Positions 39,990 to 49,377 of a stretch of 64,000 bases of DNA are shown piece after piece. This stretch comes from Pseudodesulfovibrio sp. S3 (lineage in GTDB: Bacteria > Desulfobacterota > Desulfovibrionia > Desulfovibrionales > Desulfovibrionaceae). A program made the translations under genes and the position numbers. The notes beneath the pieces are model-generated. The model saw only the letters and a list, made by a program, of their open reading frames with translations. It had not been told where the DNA came from and did no database searches. Each line of letters begins with the position of its first letter. Positions within the stretch are counted from its first letter, which is position 1. The DNA is taken from NCBI RefSeq assembly GCF_004025585.1, contig NZ_QTZO01000009.1, positions 55,542 to 119,541 of the forward strand, read 5' to 3'.

Positions 39990-40619
39990 ATGAAGAAAAT
40001 CGATATGACTGCATGGCCGAGAAAGAGCCTTCACGATTATTTTCGGAACCTGTCGTCTCCGCATTTTTCCCTGACCGCCGAAGTGGATGTGACCGATCTG
40101 ATCCTGTCGGCCAAGCCGCGCGGTGTGTCGGTGTTCAATGCCTGCCTGTATGCGGTCATGGCTGCTTGCAACCGGATACCGGAATTCAGGCAGCGCTTTC
40201 GAGGGCGTGATGTGGTTCAGTACGACATGGTTCACCCTGCGCCCACGGTGCCCATCGACGGTGACCGGTTTGCATTCTGCTATTTCGACCATGTGCCGGA
40301 GTGGGAGGGGTTCAACGCGGCCTGTTCCAGCGCCATTGAGGCCGGGAAGCAACAGACCGAGCTCAAGGACGATTCCGGTTCTCGCGACGACCTCATTTTC
40401 ACCACCTGCCTGCCGTGGGTATCCTTCACCTCCATGCACCACCCGGTGCAAGGGCCGGACGACAGCTTTCCCCGTGTGGCCTGGGGCAAGTTCACGGAGC
40501 ATGGCGGCCGTTGGCGTATGCCCGTGAACGTGCAGGTCCACCACGCCCTGGCCGACGGCTTGCACATGGGCCGCTTTTACGAGTTCATGCAGGAAACGCT
40601 GGACGATTTCGGGGCGTGA
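39990..40619 (+). CDS. Chloramphenicol-acetyltransferase-like acyltransferase (CAT type A fold)
   Basis: This 209-aa protein shows CAT family features: an N-terminal WPRKSLHDYF, FNACLYAVMAACNRIPEFRQR (here RIPEFRQRF), LPWVSFTSM, FPRVAWGKF and the catalytic VHHALADGLHMGRF with the HHxxxDG motif. The trimeric CAT fold with active-site His is therefore expected. Resistance to chloramphenicol is not implied: many such chromosomal proteins have other acyl acceptors. ATG 39990 is chosen (MKKIDM). It is monocistronic and convergent with deoB, 1 bp apart. Confidence 0.85.
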   Translation: MKKIDMTAWPRKSLHDYFRNLSSPHFSLTAEVDVTDLILSAKPRGVSVFNACLYAVMAACNRIPEFRQRFRGRDVVQYDMVHPAPTVPIDGDRFAFCYFDHVPEWEGFNAACSSAIEAGKQQTELKDDSGSRDDLIFTTCLPWVSFTSMHHPVQGPDDSFPRVAWGKFTEHGGRWRMPVNVQVHHALADGLHMGRFYEFMQETLDDFGA

Positions 40620-40620
40620 T

Positions 40621-41841
40621 TTAGCGTAACGGGATGGCCTTGCCGTCATCAAGCGGATCGATGCCCAGGTGCGCGGCCACGGTCTGGCCCACGTCGGCAA
40701 AGGTCTCGCGCACTCCTGCCGTGCCGGGCAGGACTTCCGGTCCGAACAGGAGTACCGGCACGCATTCGCGGGTGTGGTCTGTCCCTTTCCATGTGGGGTC
40801 GCATCCGTGGTCGGCGGTGATCACGGCCAGATCGCCGGGCCTGAGCTGCGGGATCAGGCCGGAAATCCGCTTATCCATGCTCTCAAGGGCTGCCGCGTAT
40901 CCGGCCACGTCCCGGCGGTGCCCCCATTCCGAGTCGAACTCCACGAAGTTGGCAAAGGTCAGGGAGCCGTCCGGTGCGTTTGCCACCTCTTCCTCCACCA
41001 GATCGAACAACCCGTCCGAATCCGGCGCCTTGACTTTCTTTGTCAGTCCCTGATGGGCGAAGATGTCCGCAATCTTGCCCACGGAGACTACCTCGCGTCC
41101 GGCTTCTTGGAGCTTGTCCAGCAGGGTCGGGGCCGGCGGCGGCAGAGAGTAATCCCGCCGGTTGGGAGTGCGTGTGAAGGCACCGGGTTCGCCGACAAAG
41201 GGGCGGGCGATGACCCGACCGATATTATACTCTTCCAGCAGTTTCCTGGTGAGGACGCACAATTCAAGGAGCCGGTTTAGGCCGAAACTTTTCTCGTGGG
41301 CTGCGATCTGGAAGACCGAGTCCGCCGAAGTATAGCAGATGGGCTTGCCCGACTCCATGTGCTCCTGTCCGAGCCGGGCAATGATCTCAGTGCCCGAGGC
41401 ATGGCAGTTGCCCAGGATGCCGGGCAGGTTTCCCTGCTTGATGAGTGCGTCGATCAACGGTGCGGGAAAGCTCGGGAAATCCGGCGGGAAATAGCCCCAG
41501 TCGAAATGCACGGGCACGCCTGCCAGCTCCCAGTGGCCGCTGGGCGTGTCCTTGCCCCGGCTGATCTCGCGTGCTGCCGCGAACCGGCCGCGCAGGACCG
41601 GCGATTGAAGACCGGGCGGAACCACCCCGGTGACCAATTGGGCGGCCATGCCCATGCCCAGCGAGCTCATGCACGGCAGGTGAAGCGGCCCAGAGCGTAC
41701 CCCTTCCCTGTTACCTTTGCCGTTGGTGCACGCCTCGGCAATATGGCCCAGGGTGTCGGCTCCGGCATCGCCGAACCGGTCGGCGTCCGGTGCCCAGCCT
41801 ATGCCGAGGCTGTCCAGCACAAGGATGAAGGCGCGGCCCAT
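40621..41841 (-). CDS. deoB: Phosphopentomutase
   Basis: This 406-aa alkaline-phosphatase-superfamily enzyme converts (deoxy)ribose 1-phosphate to the 5-phosphate. Metal ligands and family motifs include [45 protein letters not shown] and late [18 protein letters not shown] (core [14 protein letters not shown]). It overlaps the deoA stop by one base (TAATG). It is the last gene of the nucleoside operon. Confidence 0.95.
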   Translation of the reverse strand: MGRAFILVLDSLGIGWAPDADRFGDAGADTLGHIAEACTNGKGNREGVRSGPLHLPCMSSLGMGMAAQLVTGVVPPGLQSPVLRGRFAAAREISRGKDTPSGHWELAGVPVHFDWGYFPPDFPSFPAPLIDALIKQGNLPGILGNCHASGTEIIARLGQEHMESGKPICYTSADSVFQIAAHEKSFGLNRLLELCVLTRKLLEEYNIGRVIARPFVGEPGAFTRTPNRRDYSLPPPAPTLLDKLQEAGREVVSVGKIADIFAHQGLTKKVKAPDSDGLFDLVEEEVANAPDGSLTFANFVEFDSEWGHRRDVAGYAAALESMDKRISGLIPQLRPGDLAVITADHGCDPTWKGTDHTRECVPVLLFGPEVLPGTAGVRETFADVGQTVAAHLGIDPLDDGKAIPLR

Positions 41842-43175
41842 TACGGCATTTCCCCGGTGATTCGCTCTCTGACCACGGGCCTGTCGGCAGGCCTGTCCGG
41901 TCCGACCTCAAAGGCCTGGCGGATGCGTCCGGCAGCCATGGACGCCTGTTCCTTGTCCCGCGCAAATATCCAGCACAAGGGGACATCCGGCCCAACCCGA
42001 TCGCCGATGTGGGCGAAATCCGTCATGCCCACCCCGTAGTCGATGGGTTGGTCCGCACGGGAACGGCCGCCCCCCATGGCCACCAGGGTCATGCCCACGG
42101 CGCGGTTGTCCATGGCGGTCACAAAGCCCGCAGATTCGGGATATACCGCCAGTTTGGCAGGGGCCTTGTCGAGATATGTGTCCGCCTTTTCCACGAAATC
42201 CTTCGGCCCGCCCAGGGCCGCGACCATTGTGCCGAAGCGGTCCGCCGCTGCGCCGCTGTCCAGGGCCGCATTCATGCGGGTCATGGCCTCGCCCATGTTG
42301 CGGACAACGCCCGCCAGCAGGAGCATCTCGCCGGTGAGGGCCAGGGTGACCTGCTTGAGGCGCGGTTCCCGGCTTCTGCCCGTGAGGAAATCCACGGCCT
42401 CCTGCACTTCCAGCGCATTGCCCACGCTGTTACCAAGCACCTCGTTCATGTCCGTGAGCAGGGCCACCGTGGGCACGCCTGCACCTGTGGCAACCGTGGC
42501 AATGGATCGGGCCAGTTCTTCAGCGTCCTCATATTTTGTCATGAACGCGCCTGATCCGAATTTCACGTCCATGACCAGCCCCTGCAACCCGGCTGCCAGT
42601 TTCTTGGACAGGATGGATGCGGTGATCAAATCAAGCGATTCCACCGTGGCCGTGACGTCGCGGATGGCATAGAGCCTCCTGTCCGCAGGGGCCAGGTCCG
42701 AGGTCTGGCCGATGATGGCGCAGCCCGCTTCCCGGACCACCTTGGCAAAGGTGTCGAGGTCCGGTGCAGTGTTGTAGCCGGGGATGGAGTCGAATTTGTC
42801 CAGCGTGCCGCCCGTATGCCCAAGGCCGCGCCCGGAGATCATGGGATTATATGCTCCGCACGCCGCAGCCAGGGGACCGAGGATCAGGCTGACCTTGTCG
42901 CCCACCCCGCCGGTGGAGTGCTTGTCCACCACCCCGGATGCAAAGCCGAGGGACGGCCAGTCGATGACCGTGCCCGAGTTTTTCATGGCCCTGGTCAGGT
43001 CGATGCGTTCTTCCATGGTCATGCCCTGAAAGAACACGGCCATGGCAAAGGCCGCCACTTGGCCTTCGGAGGCCGTTTCGTCCGTGATGCCCCTGACCAT
43101 GGCCTCGATCTCGGCCCTGGTCAGGGCCAAACCGTCTCGCTTTTTGCGAATGATTTCCTGCGGTATGAACGTCAT
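41841..43175 (-). CDS. deoA: Thymidine phosphorylase (pyrimidine-nucleoside phosphorylase)
   Basis: This 444-aa enzyme cleaves thymidine or deoxyuridine with phosphate. It has the conserved [32 protein letters not shown] (phosphate and base binding), and [11 protein letters not shown]. The N-terminal helical domain ([19 protein letters not shown]) is typical. The downstream pentomutase handles the sugar phosphate it releases. The gap to deoC (86 bp) contains copy D of the dispersed element. Confidence 0.95.
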   Translation of the reverse strand: MTFIPQEIIRKKRDGLALTRAEIEAMVRGITDETASEGQVAAFAMAVFFQGMTMEERIDLTRAMKNSGTVIDWPSLGFASGVVDKHSTGGVGDKVSLILGPLAAACGAYNPMISGRGLGHTGGTLDKFDSIPGYNTAPDLDTFAKVVREAGCAIIGQTSDLAPADRRLYAIRDVTATVESLDLITASILSKKLAAGLQGLVMDVKFGSGAFMTKYEDAEELARSIATVATGAGVPTVALLTDMNEVLGNSVGNALEVQEAVDFLTGRSREPRLKQVTLALTGEMLLLAGVVRNMGEAMTRMNAALDSGAAADRFGTMVAALGGPKDFVEKADTYLDKAPAKLAVYPESAGFVTAMDNRAVGMTLVAMGGGRSRADQPIDYGVGMTDFAHIGDRVGPDVPLCWIFARDKEQASMAAGRIRQAFEVGPDRPADRPVVRERITGEMP

Positions 43176-43180
43176 GTGAG

Positions 43181-43245
43181 TGCCCCCGGACCCCCCATCC
43201 CTCCTTTTCCGAAACTTGATAGTGCCGTTGCGCGGGTGGGGGTGT
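43181..43245. repeat. Dispersed intergenic hairpin element, copy D (inverted)
   Basis: Read on the minus strand this is CCGCGCAACGGCACTATC, then AAGTTTCGGAAAAGGAGGG, then ATGGGGGGTCCGGGGG, matching the left half of the element at 2742. It lies inside an operon, between deoC and deoA, so it is probably not a complete terminator. Confidence 0.6.
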
Positions 43246-43261
43246 CGTTATAGTGAGCGTC

Positions 43262-44080
43262 TTAATAGTTGCTGTTGTCTGTTGTGCCCGGGGCCAGGCC
43301 GAGTTCCTGCAAGACGTCGTTGAGCAGGCTGCTGGCACCGAAGCGCAGGGTCTCGGGCGTGGCCCAGCCTTCGCCCATGATCAGGTCGGCCAGATACAGG
43401 TAGCCTGCGGCATCGGAAACGGTCTTGAGGCCGCCCGACGGTTTGAAGCCCAGGGGGCGGCTCACCTTGGGCTGCATTTCCCGGATGACCGAGAGCATGA
43501 CCGCGGCCACGTCCAGGGTGGCTCCTCCCGGCACCTTGCCGGTGGAGGTCTTGATGAAATCCGCGCCCGCCATGAGGGCGTCCCGGCTGGCCTCTTCGAT
43601 GATCTTCAGGGATTGGAGCTGGCTGGTCTCCAGGATGACCTTGAGCTTGACCCTTTCGCCGCAGACCTCTCGGACCTGTTGCAACAAGGCGATGGCCGTG
43701 TCCTGGTGGCCTGCCTTGTAGCGCTTGTAGGGCAAAACCACATCCACCTCATGAACACCGGCAGCCACCTGGGCACGGGCCTCGGCCACGGCCGCAACCG
43801 CATCCGGCGTGCCGTGGGGGAAATTGCAGACCGTGGCCACGCGGACCCCGGTTCCGGTCAGTTCCTTCAGGGCCAAGGGGATGAATTTGTCGTACACGCA
43901 CACGGCTGCCACATGCCCTTTGGGCGTGACTGCGCGTCCGCACAGGTCGATGATCATGGCATCGGTGTCGTCCTCGCCAAGGGAGGTCAGGTCCATGGAG
44001 GTCAGGGTGCGCAGGGCATAGGTTTCGTTTGCCCGGACCTTTGCGGCCTCGGTCGTTAGTGTGTGCAGTTTGTCTTTCAT
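43262..44080 (-). CDS. deoC: Deoxyribose-phosphate aldolase
   Basis: This 272-aa class-I aldolase splits deoxyribose 5-phosphate to acetaldehyde and glyceraldehyde 3-phosphate. The Schiff-base lysine lies in GADFIKTSTGK, and the proton-relay lysine in PLGFKPSGG. Other family blocks are VATVCNFPHG and EVDVVLPY. The 4-bp overlap with the cytidine deaminase gene indicates coupling. It closes the deoxyribose route opened by the phosphorylase and mutase. Confidence 0.95.
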   Translation of the reverse strand: MKDKLHTLTTEAAKVRANETYALRTLTSMDLTSLGEDDTDAMIIDLCGRAVTPKGHVAAVCVYDKFIPLALKELTGTGVRVATVCNFPHGTPDAVAAVAEARAQVAAGVHEVDVVLPYKRYKAGHQDTAIALLQQVREVCGERVKLKVILETSQLQSLKIIEEASRDALMAGADFIKTSTGKVPGGATLDVAAVMLSVIREMQPKVSRPLGFKPSGGLKTVSDAAGYLYLADLIMGEGWATPETLRFGASSLLNDVLQELGLAPGTTDNSNY

Positions 44081-44487
44081 ATCTTTCGGTTGTTGAGGTT
44101 TTCCGGTCCGAAGGATTCGGGCAGCAGTTCATCCATGGTCATGGTCAGCAGGACTCCCTGTTCGTTGCAGGAATGGATGACGGTGTCCGGTGTGGCGAAT
44201 TCGCGGATGCGCTGGCGGCAACCGCCGCACGGGGTGCAGGCCTCGTTTGATGGGCCGACCACCACCAGTGCGGAGATGACGCGCCCGCCGCCGCGCACCA
44301 TGGCGCTGATGGCGGATTGTTCGGCGCAACTGCCCAGCGGGTAGGCTGCGTTCTCCACGTTGCAGCCCGTGAATATCTCGCCTGTATCCGTAACCAGGGC
44401 CACGCCCACAGGATGGTTGGAGTAAGGCGCGTGGGCCATGTTGCGGGCTTCTACGGCCAGTCGGATGAGTTTCTTCATGGGAGTCAC
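44077..44487 (-). CDS. cdd: Cytidine deaminase
   Basis: This 136-aa zinc enzyme converts (deoxy)cytidine to (deoxy)uridine. The catalytic motif is CAEQSAISAM in place of the usual (C/H)AE core, with the second zinc motif PCGGCRQ. The N-terminus (AVEARNMAHAPYSNHPVGVAL) is characteristic. It starts one base after the permease stop, which fits import followed by deamination. Confidence 0.95.
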   Translation of the reverse strand: MTPMKKLIRLAVEARNMAHAPYSNHPVGVALVTDTGEIFTGCNVENAAYPLGSCAEQSAISAMVRGGGRVISALVVVGPSNEACTPCGGCRQRIREFATPDTVIHSCNEQGVLLTMTMDELLPESFGPENLNNRKI

Positions 44488-45462
44488 CTAGCGTTCCTTG
44501 ATATAGGGGATGCCGTCCGCCTTGGGGGCCACCACCTTGCCCACGAAACCGGCCAGCAGGATCACGGTCATGGCGTAGGGCAGCATGATGATGAACTGGA
44601 CCGGAATTTCGCCCACCAGCGGCAGCTCCACGCCCTGAAGCCGGGCCTGGATGGCATCGGTAAAGGCGAAGAGCAGGCAGGCGGTTACGGTCAGCCCCGG
44701 TTTCCATTTGCCGAAAATCATGGCGGCCAGGGCGAGGTAACCCTTGCCGGCGGTCATGTCGCGGATGAAGCTTGCACCCATCGCCGTGGACAGGCTGGCT
44801 CCGGCAATGCCGCAGAGCGCGCCCGCTATGAGCACGGCCCGGTAGCGCAGCCATTCCACGGAGATGCCTGCTGTGTCCACAGCCTCGGGATTTTCTCCTA
44901 CCGCCCGCAGGCGCAGCCCGAATCGGGTCTTGTAGAGCATCCAGGAGATGAAAGGAATAAGGGCAAAGGCCAGATAGGTAAGCAGGTTGTGTCCGCTGAT
45001 CAGCTCGGAGTAAAAGGGACCGATGATTGGCACGCCACGGAGCAGTTCGGCACCGGGCAGGGTGACGGACATGAATCGGGCTGTGGCCGGGAGCGCCGGG
45101 GTGTCGCCGTTGATGTGGAACAGGGCGTGACCCAATGTCGGGGCCAGCCCGGCCACCACGATGTTGATGGCCATGCCCGAGACCACCTGGTTGCCGCGAT
45201 GGGTGATGCAGGCAAAGCCGTGCAGGAGTGAGAGCAGCATGCTGGCAATGACGGCGCAGATCAGCCCGAGCCAGACCGAGCCGGTGGTGTAGGCTACGGC
45301 TGCGGCAACGAATGCGCCGCCGAGCATCTTGCCTTCCAGCCCGATATCGATGACTGCGGCCCGTTCCGAACAGAGCCCGGCCATGGCGGCCAGGATGAGC
45401 GGGGTGGACATGCGGATGGTGGCGTCGGCCACCAGGACCAGATGCATCAGGATGTCGTTCAT
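44488..45462 (-). CDS. Nucleoside ABC transporter permease (second)
   Basis: This 324-aa BPD-type permease has roughly eight to nine membrane segments. It contains ALCSERAAVIDIGLEGKML (recognised core IDIGLEGKM), RAVGENPEAVDTAGI and LAGFVGKVVAPKADG. It belongs to the YufQ/NupQ-like group that pairs with another permease, the double ATPase and BMP-type binding proteins for nucleoside uptake. It overlaps the preceding permease by 4 bp. Confidence 0.92.
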   Translation of the reverse strand: MNDILMHLVLVADATIRMSTPLILAAMAGLCSERAAVIDIGLEGKMLGGAFVAAAVAYTTGSVWLGLICAVIASMLLSLLHGFACITHRGNQVVSGMAINIVVAGLAPTLGHALFHINGDTPALPATARFMSVTLPGAELLRGVPIIGPFYSELISGHNLLTYLAFALIPFISWMLYKTRFGLRLRAVGENPEAVDTAGISVEWLRYRAVLIAGALCGIAGASLSTAMGASFIRDMTAGKGYLALAAMIFGKWKPGLTVTACLLFAFTDAIQARLQGVELPLVGEIPVQFIIMLPYAMTVILLAGFVGKVVAPKADGIPYIKER

Positions 45463-46562
45463 GCCGCTGCCTCCGTGTCCTTTTTGATGAAGATCCTTTC
45501 CAGCCGGGGCCGAAACATGTGCTCCAGTGCGCCGGTGAACAGGATGACGAATCCCTGGATGGTCCAGATCATGTCGCGGGTGATGTTGGGCATTTCAAAG
45601 GCCAGTTCGGCTCCGCCCTGGAACAGCGCGCCCATGAGCAGCGAGGCCAGGACGATGCCCACCGGATGGTTGCGGCCCATGAGCGCTATGGCGATGCCCG
45701 TGAATCCGTAGCCGTTGGTGAAATTGATGATCAGCCGGTGCTGTACGCCCATGAGTTCGTTCAAACCCATCATTCCGGCCAGTGCGCCGGAGATGAGCAT
45801 GCTGATCATGATCGCCTTTGCCGGAGATATTCCGCCGTATACGGCAGCGGCCGGGTTCCTGCCCACGGCGCGCATCTCGTACCCCCAGCGGGTGTGCCAG
45901 ACGAATATCCATACCGCGACGCAGCAAAGCAGGGCGATGACCAGGGCGAGGTTCAGGGGGGAATGGGCCATGTCCACGCCGAGGTGTTTTGCAAGTTCAT
46001 AAATTTTCGGCATCCAGGTCTGGTCCGGAAAATGGGTAGTCTCAGGCAGTTGGGAGCCGGGCCGTTTCATCCATTCCACCAGCAGGAAGGTCATGACCGA
46101 CGAGGCTATGAAGTTGAACATGATGGTGGTGATGACGATGTGGGAACCCCGTTTGGCCTGGAGATAGGCCGGGACAGCCGCCCAGGCCGCACCGAACAGT
46201 GCGCCGCCGAGAACGGCCAGGGGCAGAATGGCCCAGAACGGGAGGTCGCCCAGGTACAGACAGACCAGGCCGATGCCCAGGCCGCCCATGTATGCCTGTC
46301 CTTCGCCGCCGATGTTGAACAGATAGCAGTGGAAGGCCACGGCCACGGCCAGACCGGTGAAAATGAAGTTGGTGGCGTAGAACAGGGTGTAGCCGATGGC
46401 CTCGGCATAGCCGAAGGCTCCGTATATCAGGTAGCCGAAGGCCTCTACCGGATTTTCGCCCATGGCCAGGATGACCAAACCGGACACCAGGAAGGCGACA
46501 AGGAGGTTGAGTGCCGGAATGAGGCCCGCGTTGACCCAGCCGGGGAGTTTGGCTTGTGCCAT
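45459..46562 (-). CDS. Nucleoside ABC transporter permease (first)
   Basis: This 367-aa permease of the YufP/NupP-like group has a conserved FNIGGEGQAYMGGLG near residue 80, AVGRNPAAAVYGGIS, and GYGFTGIAIALMGRNHPVGI (core GFTGIAIALMGRN). About ten hydrophobic segments are present. With the second permease it should form the heterodimeric channel. It starts immediately at the stop of the ATPase gene. Confidence 0.92.
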   Translation of the reverse strand: MAQAKLPGWVNAGLIPALNLLVAFLVSGLVILAMGENPVEAFGYLIYGAFGYAEAIGYTLFYATNFIFTGLAVAVAFHCYLFNIGGEGQAYMGGLGIGLVCLYLGDLPFWAILPLAVLGGALFGAAWAAVPAYLQAKRGSHIVITTIMFNFIASSVMTFLLVEWMKRPGSQLPETTHFPDQTWMPKIYELAKHLGVDMAHSPLNLALVIALLCCVAVWIFVWHTRWGYEMRAVGRNPAAAVYGGISPAKAIMISMLISGALAGMMGLNELMGVQHRLIINFTNGYGFTGIAIALMGRNHPVGIVLASLLMGALFQGGAELAFEMPNITRDMIWTIQGFVILFTGALEHMFRPRLERIFIKKDTEAAA

Positions 46563-48161
46563 CTAGGACACCTCCTCGCGGGATTCGGTCCGGGGCTGCC
46601 GGGCCGGGTCGCAGCCCGCCATCATCAGTCCCAGGGTGCGTACATCGGCTTCGTCTGCGGCCACTTCGCCCACGATCCGGCCATCGAACATGACCAGGAT
46701 ACGGTCGGCCAGGGACAGGATCTCGTCCAATTCCACCGACACAAGAAGTACGCCCTTGCCATGATCGCGCAGTGAGATGAGGCTCTTGTGGATGAACTCG
46801 ATGGCCCCGATATCCACCCCGCGCGTCGGCTGGCCCACCAGGAGCAGTTCCGGGTCGCGTTCGAACTCTCGGGCCAGGACGATCTTCTGCTGGTTGCCGC
46901 CGGAAAAGTCCGCGGCCGGAAGGTCCGGGTCGGGCGGGCGCACATCGAATTTATCCATGTATTGCCTGCAAAGCGTATCGACCTTTTTCAGGTCCATGAG
47001 TATGGGGCCGTTGATATCCGGGCCGTTGTGGTAGCCGAGGATCATGTTCTCGGCTGCGGTGAAATCCATGACCATGCCGGTGTGATGGCGGTCTTCGGCC
47101 ACGTGGCCCACGCCAAGCTCGTGCATACCCAGAGGATTGGTGTGGATACCCGGACCGGCAATGGTGCGGCCCTTGAATCTGATGGAGCCACGGGCCACCT
47201 TGGAGACCCCGGACAGAACCTCCAGCAGTTCGGACTGACCGTTGCCCGAGACCCCGGCCACGCCGAGAATTTCGCCCTTGCGCAGGGTGAAGGAAATATC
47301 CTTGAGCCGGTTCACGCCCGCTTCGTCCGCATAGCCGACGTTATCCAATTCCAGGATCGGCTCACCCGGTGTGGCCTCGGTCTTCTCCACCTGGAGCAGG
47401 ACCTTGCGCCCGACCATGAGTTCCGCCAGCTCTTCCTTGCTCGTCTCCGAGGTCTTGCGGTGGGCCACCATGGTGCCGCGCCGCATGATGGAGACGGTGT
47501 CGGTGGTTTTCATGATTTCGCGCAGTTTGTGTGTGATGAGGATGACGGTTTTGCCCTGGGAGCGCAGGGTGTCGAGCATGCGAAAGAGTTGGTCCGCTTC
47601 CTGGGGCGTGAGCACGCCGGTGGGCTCGTCCAGGATCAGGGTTTCTGCCCCCCGGTACAGGGCCTTGAGAATCTCCACCCGCTGTTGCAAACCCACGGGC
47701 AGATCTCCGACAATGGCGTCAGGGTCAACTTCCAGGCCGTATTCCCGGCCAAGCCGGGCCAGTTCCTTTCGGGCGTGGTTGAGGGAGGTCTTGATCAGGC
47801 CGCCCTCTTCCGCCCCCAGGATGACGTTTTCCAGCACCGTGAACGGCTCTACCAGCATAAAGTGCTGATGGACCATGCCGATGCCGAAACTGATGGCATG
47901 GGAGGGGCTGGTGATCCTGACCTCTTGGCCATGGATTTTGATGCGCCCGGAGGTGGCCTGATAGAAACCATAGAGCATGGCCATCAGTGTGGACTTGCCT
48001 GCACCGTTTTCCCCCACGATGCCGTGCACCGTCCCCGGAGCCACGGACATGGACACGTCGCGGTTGGCGTGGACCAGACCGAAAAACTTGTTCAGCTTGA
48101 TGAGCTCAACTGCGGGAGTCGACGCTTTTGTCGTTGAAGGATGGCTGCCCGAAGGGGTCAT
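46563..48161 (-). CDS. Nucleoside ABC transporter ATP-binding protein (double NBD)
   Basis: This 532-aa ATPase has two ABC domains in one chain. The first has Walker A GENGAGKST and signature-region LPVGLQQRVEILKAL plus Walker B LILDEPTG. The second has a degenerate Walker A (GVSGNGQSE), signature SGGNQQKIV and Walker B-like LLLVGQPTRGVD, as usual for RbsA/NupO-type proteins. Asymmetric ATP sites are therefore expected. It starts one base before the BMP1 stop codon region (gap 1 bp). Confidence 0.93.
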   Translation of the reverse strand: MTPSGSHPSTTKASTPAVELIKLNKFFGLVHANRDVSMSVAPGTVHGIVGENGAGKSTLMAMLYGFYQATSGRIKIHGQEVRITSPSHAISFGIGMVHQHFMLVEPFTVLENVILGAEEGGLIKTSLNHARKELARLGREYGLEVDPDAIVGDLPVGLQQRVEILKALYRGAETLILDEPTGVLTPQEADQLFRMLDTLRSQGKTVILITHKLREIMKTTDTVSIMRRGTMVAHRKTSETSKEELAELMVGRKVLLQVEKTEATPGEPILELDNVGYADEAGVNRLKDISFTLRKGEILGVAGVSGNGQSELLEVLSGVSKVARGSIRFKGRTIAGPGIHTNPLGMHELGVGHVAEDRHHTGMVMDFTAAENMILGYHNGPDINGPILMDLKKVDTLCRQYMDKFDVRPPDPDLPAADFSGGNQQKIVLAREFERDPELLLVGQPTRGVDIGAIEFIHKSLISLRDHGKGVLLVSVELDEILSLADRILVMFDGRIVGEVAADEADVRTLGLMMAGCDPARQPRTESREEVS

Positions 48162-48162
48162 G

Positions 48163-49155
48163 TCATTTGTCCATGATGTCGTAGTAGTTGGTAACCTTGA
48201 GCTTGCCTGAGATGATGTCGGCCTTGGCGGCCTCCACCCTGGCCTTCATTTCTTCGGTGATGAGAGCTTCGTTGTATTTGTCCAGCGAGTAGTCCACGCC
48301 GCCTTCGGCCAGACCCAGCAGTCTGGGGCCGGGCTTCCAGGTGCCGTTCCTGAAGTCGCGCATGGCTTCATACACGGCCAGGTCAACGCGTTTGACCATG
48401 GAGGTCAGGACAGAGCCGGGGTGCAGGTAGTTCTGGTTGGCATCGGTGCCGATGGAGAACTTGTTCAGGTCGGCCGCTGCCTGGAGCACGCCCAGGCCGG
48501 AGCTGCCTGCTGCCTGATAGACGACGTCCGCGCCCCGGTCGAACTGGGAGCGGGCCAGTTCACCGGCCTTGATCGGGTCGCCCCAGGCAGCCGGGGTGGT
48601 GCCGGTCATGTTCTGGAAGATCGCGATGTCCTTGTTCACATACTGCGCGCCTTCCTTGTAACCCAGGGCGAACTTGCGGATCAGGGGGATGTCCATGCCG
48701 CCCACGAAACCCACTTTGCCGGTCTGTGACTTCATGGCTGCCAACATGCCCACCAGAAAGGAGCCTTCGTGTTCCTTGAAGATGATGGACTGGACATTGG
48801 GCTGGTCCACGACCATGTCCACGATGACGAACTTGGTGTCGGGAAATTCCGGGGCGATTTTTTCCAGCACCGAAGCATAGGAGAAGCCCACCACCACGAT
48901 CAGATCGTTGCCGCGGGAGGCGAAACGGCGCATGGCCTGTTCGTACTGGGACTCGTTGGTCGGTGTGAAGTCCTGGTAGGTGACGCCGAATTCCCTGGAG
49001 AATTTTTCGGCACCGAAATATGCGGCCTGGTTGAAGGACTTGTCGAATTTGCCTACCTGGTCGTAGAGGACGGCGGGGCTGATGGCCAGGGCATTGCCTG
49101 CGGACAACGCCAGAACCAAGGCAATGAAAGTCAGTATGGTGAGCTTGCGGGACAT
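48163..49155 (-). CDS. BMP-family nucleoside-binding protein 1
   Basis: This 330-aa periplasmic binding protein has a signal peptide (LTILTFIALVLALSAGNALA). It shows BMP/PnrA-type sequence: FDKSFNQAAYFGAEKF, VVVGFSYASVLEKIA, VGFVGGMDIPLIRKF, GYKEGAQYVN and QAAGSSGLGVLQAA. No lipobox is evident, so it should be soluble in the periplasm. It is highly similar over its whole length to BMP2 next door. ATG 49155 follows a GGAGG-type site. It precedes the ATPase gene and delivers nucleosides to the permeases. Confidence 0.93.
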   Translation of the reverse strand: MSRKLTILTFIALVLALSAGNALAISPAVLYDQVGKFDKSFNQAAYFGAEKFSREFGVTYQDFTPTNESQYEQAMRRFASRGNDLIVVVGFSYASVLEKIAPEFPDTKFVIVDMVVDQPNVQSIIFKEHEGSFLVGMLAAMKSQTGKVGFVGGMDIPLIRKFALGYKEGAQYVNKDIAIFQNMTGTTPAAWGDPIKAGELARSQFDRGADVVYQAAGSSGLGVLQAAADLNKFSIGTDANQNYLHPGSVLTSMVKRVDLAVYEAMRDFRNGTWKPGPRLLGLAEGGVDYSLDKYNEALITEEMKARVEAAKADIISGKLKVTNYYDIMDK

Positions 49156-49281
49156 GCATCCTCCACGTATCTGTGAACACTCCCTGCTCCCACGCGGTTG
49201 TGGCAAGAGAAGTTTGACCGGTTCGCGCCCGGTTTACCGCAGTCCTTCCATCCGGGAAGGGTGTGCGGTGCAGCGGGCTGC

Positions 49282-49310
49282 ATGATAATTAATATGTACA
49301 GGAACGCCAA
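49282..49310 (-). promoter_or_regulatory. Promoter of BMP1 with AACGC/GCGTT inverted repeat
   Basis: TTGGCG (49305-49310) and TATCAT (49282-49287) on the minus strand are spaced 17 bp. An inverted repeat AACGC-N12-GCGTT (49303-49324), centred on CCAATTGG, overlaps the -35. The BMP2 promoter shares the two boxes, the first seven spacer bases and the AACGC/GCGTT arms. Confidence 0.65.
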
Positions 49311-49377
49311 CCAATTGGTGCGTTCGGCGGCGGGAGCCGGTGCCCCCGCCGTCAGATGAATGCCCAAAGGGACCGCG

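Noticed and set aside
39990..40619. CAT-like gene taken as an acquired antibiotic resistance gene
   Set aside because: Composition matches the surroundings, no mobile element is nearby, and CAT-fold acyltransferases occur in many chromosomes with other roles.
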